The notes: generated by a model not told the origin, from the letters alone. Positions 1 through 10,178 are shown, numbered from the stretch's first letter. The stretch is DNA of 64,000 nt from Erpobdella octoculata (GCA_963978895.1 OZ022243.1:4552120-4616119); one strand, 5' to 3'. Numbers and translations: made by a program.

Positions 1-167
1 GACGTTTTCTCTTGGCGTTTTGTCGACGGACGTTTTGACGCCATTTTATTTAATGGTTAGCGTCATGACTCATGACGGCATGGCGTTTAGGTCTGCAAAT
101 TTTTTAAAATTTGGTTTGTTGTCTTTTCTTGTGAATATTTTGAGTGGATAAATTTCTTTTTTTATTT

Positions 168-306
168 TTTCAATTGAATCATGTATTGTCATCCAATATA
201 CAGCTTCCTAGCTAGTCAAAAACTGGTTAAATTTTACTTGCAAGATTTGTGTACAGAGAAAGCCACGCATAAACAGAGATTGTAAACTAAATAAAAATTT
301 GTAAAA
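168..306 (+). repeat. Dispersed ~270-bp repeat, tail half (copy A)
   Basis: This stretch carries the motif TTCCTAGCTAGTCAAAAACT followed by a TTTTACTTGCAAGATTTGTG block and ends near AAATAAAAATTTGTAAAAAC. The same block recurs in inverted orientation at 886-1150, twice around 3334-3850, and at 58503-58762. It has no open reading frame and no clear terminal repeats. It is an unclassified interspersed repeat. Confidence 0.7.
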
Positions 307-885
307 ACAATAGCTTTTTTAAACCAGTTTTACCCGGAAAGAACGGTCACAATATGCAATGCTGATTCTAGTTTCGTGCAGGGACGTAAATTGGGGGGGG
401 GCAGGGGTGGGCATTTGCCCCCCCCCCCTGATTTTCAAAATTTGAATTTTTTACCTAGAGTTTACTATATATTTATTTAATTTTAACTTTACTTAACCTA
501 GTGATGATGCAATGCGTATTGAAATTCTTCTGGCGTGTATAGACAATTCGCCATCCCTTGATTTCCAAAATTAAAATTTTTTTAAACTTAGAGTTTACTA
601 TATAATATGTTAATTTTAACTTTACTTAACCTCGAGATGATTCAATGCGTATTGGAGACAATTTTATATCTTAGCTCGATGCTAGATTTACCAATAACTG
701 CAGAGTAATAAATTGTGTATCAGTGTTGGTCCAAAGATTAGCTCTTTTCTGTGCCAAAATACAATCAGCGAACTCGTGTAATTTTACCCTATTAGTGGTA
801 TTGATACAATGTTGATTCCCTCACAGCTGTCTACATCAAAGTTATTATTTATTACACAAAAATAAAACAAAATTATACCCACCCT

Positions 886-1150
886 ATTTTGGACATCTTT
901 TTTACAAACTTTTATTTAGGTTACAATCTCTGTTTGTTTGTGTGTGTGTGTCTTTCTCTGTACGCAAATCTTGCAAGTGAAATTTAACCAGCATTTTGAC
1001 TAGCTAGGAAGTTGAAACTTTCAGCATAGCTTTATATTTGATGAAAATACATGATTCAATTTAAAAAAAAACTTTGAACATCTTTTGCATTTCTAAATTG
1101 AATGTATTTGAAATCAAAGTTTGTGTTGAAAAACTTGTTTTTCCTTTACT
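886..1150 (-). repeat. Dispersed ~270-bp repeat, full copy (copy B)
   Basis: Inverted copy of the repeat described at 168, with tail (CTTTTATTTAGGTTACAATC) then head (AACTTGTTTTTCCTTTACTT). It lies inside the hAT-like element spanning 379-1733. Confidence 0.7.
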
Positions 1151-1446
1151 TGTTTTACTGCAATATGATTAAATCATTCATTCCCCTTATACCCAGTGAC
1201 GCGTGGCGAATTCAGAATTTTCTGGTGGGGATTCACTTCAGAAATTTTTTTATATTTTTTTCCAAAAAGCTGATAACCGGTAAGGGGTAGTCGTAAGTAT
1301 TTTTCAAAAAAAAATTCAAAGACTTCCAATTTCTCCTCCCAAAAAAGCTGCAGTCGTTTTCCAAAAACAAGGTATTATACCCAAAAAATTTCAATTGATA
1401 CTCTGATGGGGGATGCATTTCCCCATCCCTCTCTGCTTGTACCTAC

Positions 1447-1676
1447 GTATTTATATAAATGTAAGAGGTAATGTGTGTGTGAGAGCATTCGTTTATCACA
1501 TCCAAGCCGCAGGAGCAATTTTAACAACATTTGGCATGCAGGTAACTTCATTGATGAAAAAATTTTGAAAAAATTAAAAAAAAATCTGTTATTTCTTTGA
1601 CGTTTCATTGGCAAAAACGAGACAAAACTAAGCACAAAAAACCCGGACAACACCGGGTAACCCTGTCAATAAGCTA
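1447..1676 (+). mobile_element. Possible decayed Helitron 3' end
   Basis: The segment ends with a short imperfect stem (CCCGGACAACACCGGG) followed about 15 bases later by CTAA. Helitrons end in a hairpin followed by CTRR, and the better preserved modules at 27.4-28.7 kb show the same CCGGGCAACGCCGGG-type stem. The 5' end is not clear. Low confidence. Confidence 0.3.
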
Positions 1677-1741
1677 AATAATGGCAGGAAAATTTTGCCC
1701 CCCCCCCTGGAAAATGCTGAATTTACGTCCCTGGTTTCGTG

Positions 1742-3135
1742 ACACCAGAGATCAAACTGGAACTTTGAAGACAAAATGCCTTGATGCGTAAAGGGCGTAT
1801 TGAAGAGGCAAACTGCGTTGCTGCCAAAATAGCCAAGCAAAACTCGATCAAATTAAGTAAATTGGAGAAAAAGATGGTAGTAAATACATTTGGAAAAAGG
1901 TACGATTAGTGAATAGTTACCAACAAAAAGGTAACTTGTGAAATTCCCTCTGTGGTGACGTCTGATGTCTTGAACATGCACTACTCAAAAATCTCAACAG
2001 GCAATAACTATGGAAAACCCAAGAAAAAACTAACTAATGTACTCCCAAAACAGCAGATTTTTAGGTTCTTGGAACGAATAAAGTACACAGCGACTGGACT
2101 TGACAGAATTCCAGCGGATTGGTATCCTATCAAAAAAGCGAAAGCATAACAGCGAAAACAAGAAAGCGAACAGAAAAGGGAAAACTAAAAAGTGTGAATG
2201 AATGCTAAAAGAAGCACGATAATAAAAGCGAAAATAAAAAACACGAAACTAAAAAGAGCAAACAATAAAAAAACGAACGTCAAAAAGGCGAAACACAAGA
2301 AATAACAAGAAAAAAATTTAATTAAAAATTACCTTATTTTTCTCTTTTTTGAAATTCACCTCCATGCTGAATTTTGTTAAATTGATCAAACGGTTTGAAT
2401 TTGTGTAGAAAACAAACTAACACGCAAACAGACAGTCATTTTTCGCCTTTTTGACGTTTGCTTTTTTATTGTTCGCCCTTTTTAGTTTCGCTCTTTTAAT
2501 TTTTGCGCTTATTTTGTGCGCTCTTTTTAGCATTCGCCTTTTTAGTTTCGCTCTTTTGTTTTCAACCTTTTTGTTTTCTTCCATTGGGTCTGGTCGTGAA
2601 ATTTTCGACTAGTATGTGAGTCGGGTCAAGCTGGTTCGGGTCAGGATATAATAATTTAAAAAATAAAAACACACTTTTATAAAATTTTCTAAAATGCATA
2701 AAATAAATTACAAACATAAGAGCGTGAGGCGCAATTGTTGCAAAAAAATTGTGTTAAAGAAGACCCCCCACCCGTTTCTATGTTTACAATTTATTTCATA
2801 TTTCTTAGAGAATTTTATTTTTATTTTTTTAAATTATTGCTTTTCAATAAATTCTAAAACTATTCTGAGGGGAATTTACACAATACCGTACCATTTGGTG
2901 TCAGAAGTGGCATCTGAAAAGAATGTTTTTGAAAGACATTGAAAGTATTCAAAGAACTTTCAGTGTCTGAGTTGAAGCGGGGGCTAAGAAAACGAGGGCT
3001 GAACTCTAAAAGAGGACAGCCAGAGTTGATTTTCTCAGTAGAATGTCAGGCTCTAAATCCAGAATGAACATTAGTGTGTATTTTTCTAAAATACATTAGC
3101 CGTTTTCAGAAAATGTTAACGTTTATAAAAGAAGC
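1742..3135. other. Gene-poor interval
   Basis: No convincing exon is seen. It contains an inverted minisatellite (2130-2590, listed separately). From 3041 to 3130 it matches the region just 3' of the second tRNA-Lys gene (3968-4058), so it belongs to the tRNA-Lys repeat unit. Short reading frames here lack splice sites and family motifs. Confidence 0.5.
2130..2590. repeat. Foldback pair of degenerate A-rich minisatellites
   Basis: Positions 2130-2290 consist of loosely repeated 12-15 base units of the type AAAAAGCGAAAACTAAAAAG. Positions 2440-2590 carry the reverse complement (CTTTTTAGTTTCGCTC). The two arms could pair, with a ~150-base loop. The loop ends in a line similar to the Helitron-like modules at 27.6-29.2 kb (an AAATTGATCAAACGG stretch followed by CA-rich sequence), so this may be a minisatellite-bearing Helitron-like element. 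Confidence 0.6.
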
Positions 3136-3208
3136 CGCCCAACGTGGGGCTCGAACCCACGACCCTGAGATTAAGAGTCTCATGCTCTACCGACTGAGCT
3201 AGCCGGGC
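3136..3208 (-). tRNA. tRNA-Lys-CTT: tRNA-Lys (CTT)
   Basis: The reverse strand gives a canonical 73-nt lysine tRNA with discriminator G: acceptor stem GCCCGGC/GTTGGGC, D arm AGCTCAGTCGGTAGAGC, anticodon loop CTCTTAA with anticodon CTT, and T arm GTGGGTTCGAGCCCCAC. All stems pair. There is no intron and no encoded CCA. Box A and box B promoter elements lie inside the gene as usual for RNA polymerase III. It is one of eleven copies in the window. Confidence 0.95.
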
Positions 3209-3333
3209 AGACTTTTTAAATTTGTTTTACCATATTAGGTTTGTTTACAATAGTGTATGATAATTTTCAATAGAACATTATTTGATTTATTAATAAATTA
3301 CAAATCTGTAAAATAAACTAATTAATAAACAAG

Positions 3334-3850
3334 TAAAGGAAAAAACGAGTTTTTCAACACAAACTTTGATTTCAAATACACTCGGTTTAGAAATAAGAAA
3401 GATTTTCAAATTGAGTTTTTTTTTAAACTTTTATTTAGGTTACAATCTCTGTTTGTGTGTGTGTGTGTGTATGTGTGTGGCTTTCTCTGTACGCAAATCT
3501 TGCAAGTAAAATGTAACCAGCTTTTTGACTAGCTAGGAAGCTGAAATTTTCACCATAGCTTTATATTAGATGACAATACATATTTCAATTAAAGAAAAAA
3601 AAACTCAATTTGAACATCTTTCGTATTTGTTAATCGAGTGTATTTAAAATTAAAGTTTGTGTTAAAAAAACTCGTTTTTTTCTTTTACTTGTTTAATTGA
3701 ATCATATATTGTCATCCAATATAAAGCTATACTGAAAGTTTCAGCTTCCTAGCTAGTCAAAAAGCTGGTTAAATTTTACTTGCAAAATTTTTGTACAGAG
3801 AAAGTCACACACACAAACAGAGATTGTAACATAAATAAAAGTGTGTAAAA
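3334..3850. repeat. Two nested ~270-bp repeats in opposite orientation
   Basis: The order is head (+) 3334-3420, tail (-) 3425-3600, head (-) 3600-3692, tail (+) 3692-3850. The simplest reading is one forward copy interrupted by an inverted copy of the same repeat. The whole block sits in the spacer between two tRNA-Lys genes, which explains why this spacer is ~930 bp instead of the ~470 bp seen in the array at 33-36 kb. Confidence 0.65.
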
Positions 3851-4062
3851 ACGAAAAACATAATAGTATATGTCCAAGAATAGAAACCTGTAAATTAATA
3901 TTTGCATACTAAACAATTAATAAACCTTAGGGATTTTCCAGGACCAGCATGACAGTTGCATATAATGAATGTCAAGCTTTAAATCCAGAATGAACATTAG
4001 TGTGTATTCTTCTGAAATGCATTGGCCGTTGTGTTACGTTCAATGACGTTCATAAAAGAATA

Positions 4063-4135
4063 CGCCCAACGTGGGGCTCGAACCCACGACCCTGAGATTA
4101 AGAGTCTCATGCTCTACCGACTGAGCTAGCCGGGC
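4063..4135 (-). tRNA. tRNA-Lys-CTT: tRNA-Lys (CTT)
   Basis: Sequence identical over the 73-nt body to the copy at 3136-3208, with anticodon CTT and all stems intact. Flanking sequence (3968-4058) also matches that of the first copy, so these are two units of the same dispersed tRNA-bearing repeat. Confidence 0.95.
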
Positions 4136-5394
4136 ACACTTTCTTAAATTATTTTTACCATATTTTGTTTTTGTTCTTTCTAAAACTTCCATCATGTTTA
4201 TTTTTCCATAAAAACGTTTTCTGGTAAAACCTTGGGAGCTGCCTCCTGCCCCTCCGCAATAATTTGTCCAAAATTGTTTAAAACTTCCTTTATATTTATT
4301 TTCTAAAAATATTTTTCCTTCAGAAAATCCCTGTTTTACCCAATCACGTCCCTTGAATCGTGTAATTTCTTTGTTCCGAAAATTTTCTAAAACTTTCTCC
4401 ATTTCTATTTCTTCAAATTGTTTTAATATTTGGGGGTCCCTTGTGTTTTCTCAAATGCCGTCCCTGGATTCGTGTAATGTCTTCAAAACTTCATTTAGGT
4501 GCAAAATGTGAAGTCAAAAGATTGATGGGAAGTGGTCGAAAAATCGATTACAAGTTTTTCTTACAAACAAAAAAACATCAGGTGAAGCTGATAGAAGCGT
4601 GTTAAAAACTAATGCTCACTATCTATTTTGAGGTACGAAAAAATTTGAGAAAAAATAAAGGTTGATTAAATTTTAGCTCCACCTGTATACTTTATAACAG
4701 TTTTTGCTTGAACCTTTTCTGGTGTTTTGTCTAATTATTTTGTTTTGAAGTGTCCCTCTTCTGTGTATGAGTCAAGCTTTTTTCATAACGCTAGCCTTTT
4801 TCACCTAATTAGATGCTGTGTCTGCCGCTTAACAGAAAAAATTAAATTTGGTAAATTCCTTATAATCTTCACCGCCGGTCTTGCTTGCTTGATTGTTTAT
4901 TTGCTCGAATGTTTGCAAACCTTGAAAGATAAAATTAAGTAACTTCCCGCCATCCAATTAGGTTGAAATTTGAAACACAGGGACAGGCTTGTTTTTCGTG
5001 ACAATTTATTCTTTTGAAGTTTGAACAATTTTTGAAAAAAATTGTAACTATAAATAGTAATTATCTATAATATAAAACAAAAACAAATCAAATACAATTA
5101 TATAGATGTTTACATATATAAATTAAAAAACGTCATTTAAAAAAATATTTTACAATAAATTGAAAGCCGGCAAATTCTGAAATATAAGGGATTTGCGAAA
5201 AACCAAGTTTTTTACAGCTTATTTGTTATTTCATGCTTTTAATTTACACCACCTGTCTGTTGGCTGTTTAAACGGAATCTTATAATCAATTTTTAACCAA
5301 CTTCCCGACTAGCTAGAAATGGATGATAACACAATATGCATTGAGTTAGCAATAAAAACAATTTCTTTTTGGACAAATCCTGTCTTTATTTTTA
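4136..5394. other. Intergenic, nothing recognised
   Basis: AT-rich sequence between the tRNA-Lys gene and the 3' end of the transporter gene. Fragments resembling hAT ends (cgtcccttg at about 4348, cgtccctgg at about 4458) occur without partners. No exon or RNA gene is seen. Confidence 0.5.
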
Positions 5395-5400
5395 TTATTT
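5395..5400 (-). terminator. Poly(A) signal of the transporter gene
   Basis: The reverse strand reads AATAAA 50 bases downstream of the stop codon at 5450-5452. Its position suits the 3' end of a minus-strand mRNA with a very short 3' UTR. Confidence 0.5.
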
Positions 5401-5449
5401 ACTTGTTTTTTTTTCAGAAACACAAAAACATCAAAACTAATTTTTAATT

Positions 5450-5749
5450 TCAATCCACAATTTTCATTATGTCTTCATATTTAGGAACGAATTTCTCGGT
5501 AACCCAGTGTTTAGCGTTCTGCGAATCGTAACCAGGAGGACGTTCGTTATTTTCAAGTGCCATCAGACTTCCTACGGCGGCGATGTAGAGACCAGTGAGA
5601 TGAACTACTAGTAGAATTCTGGCAATGAAGGACATGACTCTGCGCAAGTAACCCGGAAGAAGAACCTTGAGCGCCATGAAAACCAAACTGCACCACGTGA
5701 CACTGCTGAAGCCCATGCAAGCATGTGTTAAAGTTGCTGCAGAACTTGG
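5450..5749 (-). CDS. CNT/SLC28-like transporter, last exon
   Basis: Terminal coding exon of 100 codons including the TGA stop. The acceptor is TTGGCAG at 5750-5751 and the phase is 0, joining in frame with the exon at 6010-6168. The translation contains HACMGFSSVTW and a following hydrophobic segment, which line up with the concentrative nucleoside transporter C-terminal stretch of the type TYALCGFAN...S.G...GG, then a last membrane helix (ARILLVVHLTGLYIAAVGSL). A soluble tail of about 40 residues follows. The alignment is by eye. Family members are Na+- or H+-coupled nucleoside importers of the plasma membrane. Confidence 0.7.
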   Translation of the reverse strand, partial: PSSAATLTHACMGFSSVTWCSLVFMALKVLLPGYLRRVMSFIARILLVVHLTGLYIAAVGSLMALENNERPPGYDSQNAKHWVTEKFVPKYEDIMKIVD

Positions 5750-6009
5750 CTGCCAACAGATAAAATTGTTAATATTTTACACTAGAGTTGTATTTTATAA
5801 GCGATTACAAAATTGAAATGATAATTATTGACTTGTCGGGATTTCACGGGAACCCGTAGATCGGTACCGTACCACCTGGTCTTTTTCCTATACCCGAACC
5901 CGTATTCAATTCCAAAGTTTTAAATAATAACTGTTCTGTGAACTCTTTTCAGCTATAAACAACATCAGACATATTTATATATGAACTGTAAAAAAAAGAA
6001 AAAATTAAC

Positions 6010-6168
6010 CTCAATTTTTCCGGAAACTGCGGCATAGCCTAATTGTCGAAATGCCAGCTGGGAGACGCCAAAAATCTTTTCGGCAATGACTTCTCCTCCA
6101 ACACTTGACTCTTCCCACGACAATCCTGTCAAGTAAGCTACAGGCCGGAGGATGAAGCCAAAACCTTT
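6010..6168 (-). CDS. CNT/SLC28-like transporter, internal exon
   Basis: Fifty-three codons, bounded by acceptor TTTGTAG and donor GAG|GTTAAT, phase 0 on both sides. The translation begins KGFGFILRPVAYLTGLSWEE, which matches the CNT family pattern of a ...RP.AFLMG..WED segment. It continues with GEVIAEKIFGVSQLAFRQL, corresponding to the family's ...G.K.F.NEF.AY..L region. The conserved Asn-Glu-Phe of typical CNTs is not present (SQLAF instead), so substrate handling may differ. Confidence 0.75.
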
Positions 6169-6434
6169 CTACAAATATCATCACCTTGTTCAAATCAGAC
6201 TTGAATAACATTAAAGCGCCCTTGAAGTAGTTATACTAACGGCGCTGTATAAGTTGTCAAAATAATAAATAATTATAATTTAAAATCGAAACCTAAAATG
6301 ATGATTGTTGGCAAGAGCAATAGATTTAGATTTAAAAAAAAACTTGATGATTTCAAAACATTTTAGACCATTTCAATAATAAGTGCTTGCTTAGATATGA
6401 ACGGAAATGGTTACCACTTGTATCTACTACTTAC

Positions 6435-6603
6435 ACTAACGGTCAGCTCTCGCCCAATTCTGCCGGCCAGCCACGTGAGTGAGCTATCGATGAAAAAATA
6501 AATGGACACCCAGGCAATGAACAGTGCCATGGTAGTCCATATAATGATCAAAGCCTGACGAGCTCCCTTGACCGCATCTCCAAAAACATGGTTTTTTTCT
6601 AGC
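6435..6603 (-). CDS. CNT/SLC28-like transporter, internal exon
   Basis: Fifty-six codons after one base completing a split codon. The acceptor is ATACAG and the donor AGT|GTAAG. The translation has GDAVKGARQALIIIW and FIAWVSIYFFIDSSLTWLAG. This follows the CNT pattern of a GA..A........LIAF.ALL.F....L.WLG helix that precedes the RP.AFLMG segment. Order and strand agree with the neighbouring exons. Confidence 0.75.
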
Positions 6604-6735
6604 CTGTATTGAAATAGTAAGACAATTTATTTATTAATTGATTTTAATATCATTATTATAAGAGACATGTTTATTCTTTTAGTATACAAATGGAATCCGC
6701 ATTCATTTAGTATACAAATAGAATACTTCTTGCAG

Positions 6736-6856
6736 ACGGCTGATAGTGTTTTGTTCATTGAAAAGCGAGAATCTCACTTGGAAGCTGAATCCAGTTCCAA
6801 AAAGTGTTTCTTCCCACGTCCAGAGAAGGAGATGAAACAAATGACTGATGATCCCG
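6736..6856 (+). other. Exon-like open segment on the opposite strand
   Basis: On the plus strand there is an acceptor (CTTCTTGCAG) followed by 121 open bases and a strong donor (CCCG|GTAAGT). The frame encodes a charged stretch including SSSKKCFFPRPEKEMKQM. It lies in a minus-strand intron of the transporter gene. It could be an exon of a nested gene, a chance open stretch, or part of an inverted fragment. No family was recognised. Confidence 0.25.
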
Positions 6857-7119
6857 GTAAGTACATTACCAGACCAGTGATCAGGTTTTTAATCTCAACC
6901 TTTTAACGTAGGTATATAGATTTATTTTATTATTTTAAAAAGTAAAACAAGTAACCCGTAAAAACGAGGTTTTTTCACAAGTCCATTATTTCAAGATTTG
7001 CTTGATTTTCATTTTTTTTAGCAATTTTTTTAAAAACATTTTTTTGAATTTATATACACAAACATCCATATAATTGTGTTTGATTTATTTTTCTTTTAAA
7101 ACATAGATTACTATTAATT

Positions 7120-7314
7120 TTAATTAAAATATAATATTATTAACTTTTTAAATTCATTAACAAGTTTATTTAGAAATAATATACCCACTCCAAACAAGAC
7201 TGCAAAAGCCAAAGAGTAACTTGATATAAGTCCATAGGCCACACACAGAACCCAGGTAATCTGATGGGCGCTGATATGGGTCAATACGTAGTACGCTAAG
7301 TCGAAGAGTTTTGT
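7120..7314 (-). CDS. Possible transporter exon with membrane helices
   Basis: After a good acceptor (TTTTATAG, 7315-7316) the phase-0 frame reads through two strongly hydrophobic stretches (including ITWVLCVAYGLISSYSLAF) to a stop at 7120-7122. Either the reading frame leaves through an internal donor (a GT phase compatible with the next exon exists near 7243) or this is an alternative 3' end. It has only weak resemblance to the CNT core, and the tail (SYSLAF...FLNKLV) also weakly resembles the last helix of Nrf-6-type acyltransferases. Exon boundaries are uncertain. Confidence 0.35.
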   Translation of the reverse strand, partial: TKLFDLAYYVLTHISAHQITWVLCVAYGLISSYSLAFAVLFGVGILFLNKLVNEFKKLIILYFN

Positions 7315-7636
7315 CTATAAAACGTTTAAAGAATTTATTAATTACAAACATTCAGACTTTAGTGTTTGACAGAATAATTATTCTCATTTTAAACTTTCAA
7401 AGCCAGGCTTATAGGTACATCTAAAGATTCCTTAATGAAAAATACATATGCGATCCAATATCAAAAGATCCATCCACGATACATCTAAAGTTTTTTGGTC
7501 ACTGCATTAACTTTTTAAAGAACTTTTCAGAATTTCTGCCAACACCACTATCATCTCGCCATTCTGTTCGGAGAGTTTCTTCCAGTCAATTATAATTATC
7601 AATCAGACCTCCCCAATTTTGAATGTCTCTTCATAC

Positions 7637-7741
7637 CTTATTTTTATTTAGAGACAAATAAAAATTAAGAAGGAAAACCTTTAGACAGATGTTGTATCCT
7701 ATTCCTAGTATTCCACCAAGTGCAATTGCCACACATGTGAC
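7637..7741 (-). CDS. Possible transporter core exon
   Basis: Thirty-five codons in phase 0 between acceptor AATAG (7742-7743) and donor AAG|GTATGA. The translation VTCVAIALGGILGIGYNI loosely fits the CNT helix normally reading M.G.ATIAG..LGAY. Phase is compatible with the exon at 8517-8714. The family's best known motif, the GNIF.GQTE.PL stretch that should come just before, was not found in the 775-base gap upstream. Confidence 0.4.
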
Positions 7742-8516
7742 CTATTAATACAAATTAACTTTTTCTGATGATGAAAAATAATCAATGAATTAAATAAGCT
7801 TTTGTCTAAAAAATATACATATAAACAAATAAATAAAACAGATTTCTGAATAAATATATATGGTAACTCCTAAAATCTAAGAAGTTATGGGCTGAAATTA
7901 GTTGTATCGATGACGCACCCATTGGTATATAGTACTATATAGGTAGGTATCAATGACGCACCCGTCAAAATGTCAAATGTAACGAAGATGCGGAATTGAT
8001 GCTGTTTTTTTTAATTGAAATACCTCGTGAACAATCAAACCATTACTTTTTTTAAATTAGGCATAATATAAAATCTAGAGAGTTGTGGACAAAAATGTAT
8101 ACGTAGGAGAATGCAGGGCAAGAAGACATATGGGACAAGATGACCTATGACCTATCCCCGAACGTACTTGCAATTAAAACAAGTTTTGTTTTGTTTTATT
8201 TTCAAAATGAACCATATAAATTTTTTAAACTAAACGCGCCTTTCACCAATAATTAATTGAATAAAAACTGATGATTTTTGAAAAGTACAAACAATAATTT
8301 ATCTTTATTTCCTAATCAATTGAACAATTCTTTAAAACTTTTAAGGTGTTTAAATGTTTTATACTAATTATACAGCATAAATTATATTTTAATGTTTGAA
8401 AAAGATTGTTTTTTAAGTTTATTTTTTAAGTTACTTTTCGGTCGAGGGTCATGTTGTTTTTTTCGAAATATTTTTTTCTTTAAGTGAAGAAAAATAAAGA
8501 AATTCTCCTTACTCAC
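7742..8516. other. Intron without visible exon
   Basis: The CNT core should be encoded here, but the minus strand shows no open hydrophobic stretch with splice sites. It contains two copies of GATGACGCACCC about 50 bases apart (7909 and 7952). Otherwise AT-rich sequence with nothing recognised. Confidence 0.4.
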
Positions 8517-8714
8517 ATACATGGCATTGGGATGTAAATAAAACGTTGATTTTCCGTACACTAAAGCAGCTCCACTGGCAGGATACTTAAGAATCACTTT
8601 GGAAAGCTGTCGGTAGATGAATTCTGCTATCTTGAATCCGCTGCTTGTTCTCAGCACCATGCCGGACAAAAATATCTGGAGGGCCACAGCCACATTGACG
8701 TGTCTCCAATTGAC
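8517..8714 (-). CDS. CNT/SLC28-like transporter, second exon
   Basis: Sixty-six codons in phase 0, acceptor AACAG (8715-8717) and donor TAT|GTGAGT. The translation starts VNWRHVNVAVALQIFLSGMV and continues with LRTSSGFKIAEF and a PASGAALVYG stretch. This is the clearest family signature: CNT proteins read ..WRPVLWG..LQF....++RT..GF......, then ...DAGSSFVFGE. The preceding exon ends NHPHE, as expected for the family's NP.. before W. Confidence 0.8.
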
Positions 8715-8870
8715 CTGTTATTAAAAACATGCACTTGAAAATCTGACATTTGAAAGCAGTAATTTATGCAATGAATTGATTAGCTCTTTATGCCTATTTG
8801 GTTATCTATGCTTCTAAAAATATACAATATACACAAGATATCTGAAGAAATTTATGACTTGGCTCACTAC

Positions 8871-9764
8871 CTCGTGGGGATGATTTGAAGTTATGTAAGC
8901 AAACAACAGAAAAGCCAGTGCTCCGCATAAACTGCACAGTTTCGAGGCAGACGTAATTGTGTAGAAAAGAAGATAATTGATGTAAATCAAACACAACAAC
9001 ATGTGAATGAAGCTGGAAGCAGCTGAAAATTTCCGTTTACCCGGATGGCCAGTGCCTGAACTGCCGCAGCAGCACAAATGTTTGATTTTTCTTTTAACTG
9101 TACTCGATGTCTCTAAGAAATAAACTTTGAAAAAAATTTCCATGACAACAAATACAATCCAAGCCACAACCGCGACGGCCACGGCCGTTAACAATTTGGC
9201 ATGCTCCCAATCGTAGATGACAACAGCAGTATAATAAATGAAAAATGATAATATCAAAACAACCACTATAATACTCTTCTGTTTGTTAAACACAAGTTTA
9301 TTCCATAATAATGAAAGACACGACGGACGTTGATTCTGATCAGCCGCTTCTTGCTGCGAGGACAGAGTTTGATAAGATTCATCAGGCGGAGACGGACTTT
9401 CTGGCAGTAGTTCTGCCTCGGAAGAAACGGACAATATCGGGGCCTTTGTTGTTGCCAAGCGTAATAATTTTTTAGCCGGCGTATTGTGCAATGTGGTTTC
9501 AAAGCGATTGAAATTTTGCCGTTCTGGTAAAGATGATTCCGCTAGTGGCGTCCAGGCTGTTCTAGAAAGCTCTAGAACTTGTTGATTTTCAAGAGACGTC
9601 TCTATCAGTGGACATTCGGACGAATCTGACAGTAAAAACGGTTTGAAATATCCAGTTGAAGATATCTGAGGTGTTAATTGATCTGGAAACGATGTATTTG
9701 ATGTACTGAATACTTCAGATTCGGTAGAGAGGAGTCTTTTGACCGACGGTACTGGAGAATGCAT
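8871..9764 (-). CDS. CNT/SLC28-like transporter, first coding exon
   Basis: 298 codons from the ATG at 9762-9764 to donor GAG|GTAGTG. The first ~160 residues are soluble, rich in Ser, Pro and Glu. Four hydrophobic segments follow at about residues 162-182, 192-212, 248-268 and 274-291, like the N-terminal helices of vertebrate CNT1-3. A Cys-rich, Lys/Arg-rich loop (around residues 225-240) lies between the second and third. No in-frame ATG lies closer upstream, so this start is preferred. Together with downstream exons it predicts a protein of at least 570 residues, near the usual 600-690 of animal CNTs, but with a doubtful core. Confidence 0.75.
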
Positions 9765-10172
9765 TTGTGTTGTACTTGCTTGTCACAACTTTTTTTTCAA
9801 GTTTCGACGGATTGTCACTATGTTTAAATAAATAATTCCATAAAGAACTTACTTATTTTAATTTTATTCAAGCATTTATTATAAATCTTCACTAATCCAC
9901 ATAAACATGTAAACATTTATGCTTTTATTATTCAATCTGTTTTATATTTACAACATGTTTTCCGCAGAAAATTGTACTTAAGATAGGGCAAAGGCAAAGG
10001 TTATTCATAATTGTTTTTGCGTTGAACAATGACTTTCGAGAGTCTTGCTTATGCGATAATAAAATCGAGTGGATAACAAGCTTTTTATAGTCTTGTTTTC
10101 GACATTCGTACAATCGAAACAACAAGCTTTATTTTACAACCATGAGACCGAAGTCAAAATTTATCTTATTTT
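9765..10172. other. Upstream region of the transporter gene
   Basis: About 400 bases between the transporter start and the 3' end of the next minus-strand gene. It should contain the transporter promoter. No TATA box or repeat was recognised. Confidence 0.4.
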
Positions 10173-10178
10173 TTTATT
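10173..10178 (-). terminator. Poly(A) signal of Ly6-like gene A
   Basis: The reverse strand reads AATAAA about 90 bases downstream of the stop at 10268, a plausible mRNA 3' end. Confidence 0.4.

Larger units (their letters stand above)
379..1733. mobile_element. Nonautonomous hAT-like element with 8-bp target duplication
   Basis: The left end reads CAGGGACGTAAATT and the right end AATTTACGTCCCTG, which are reverse complements. The 8 bases before the left end (371-378, gtttcgtg) are repeated exactly after the right end (1734-1741). Terminal inverted repeats starting CAGGG and an 8-bp target duplication are typical of hAT elements. Runs of G and C sit just inside the ends. No transposase is visible. 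The interior has been hit by other repeats, including an inverted copy of the ~270-bp repeat at 886-1150 and a possible Helitron end near 1676. Confidence 0.8.

Noticed and set aside
4040..4402. 120-codon frame ending in LAQSVEHETLNLRVVGSSPT
   Set aside because: That tail is the well-known artefact of translating a tRNA-Lys gene; the rest has no family features.
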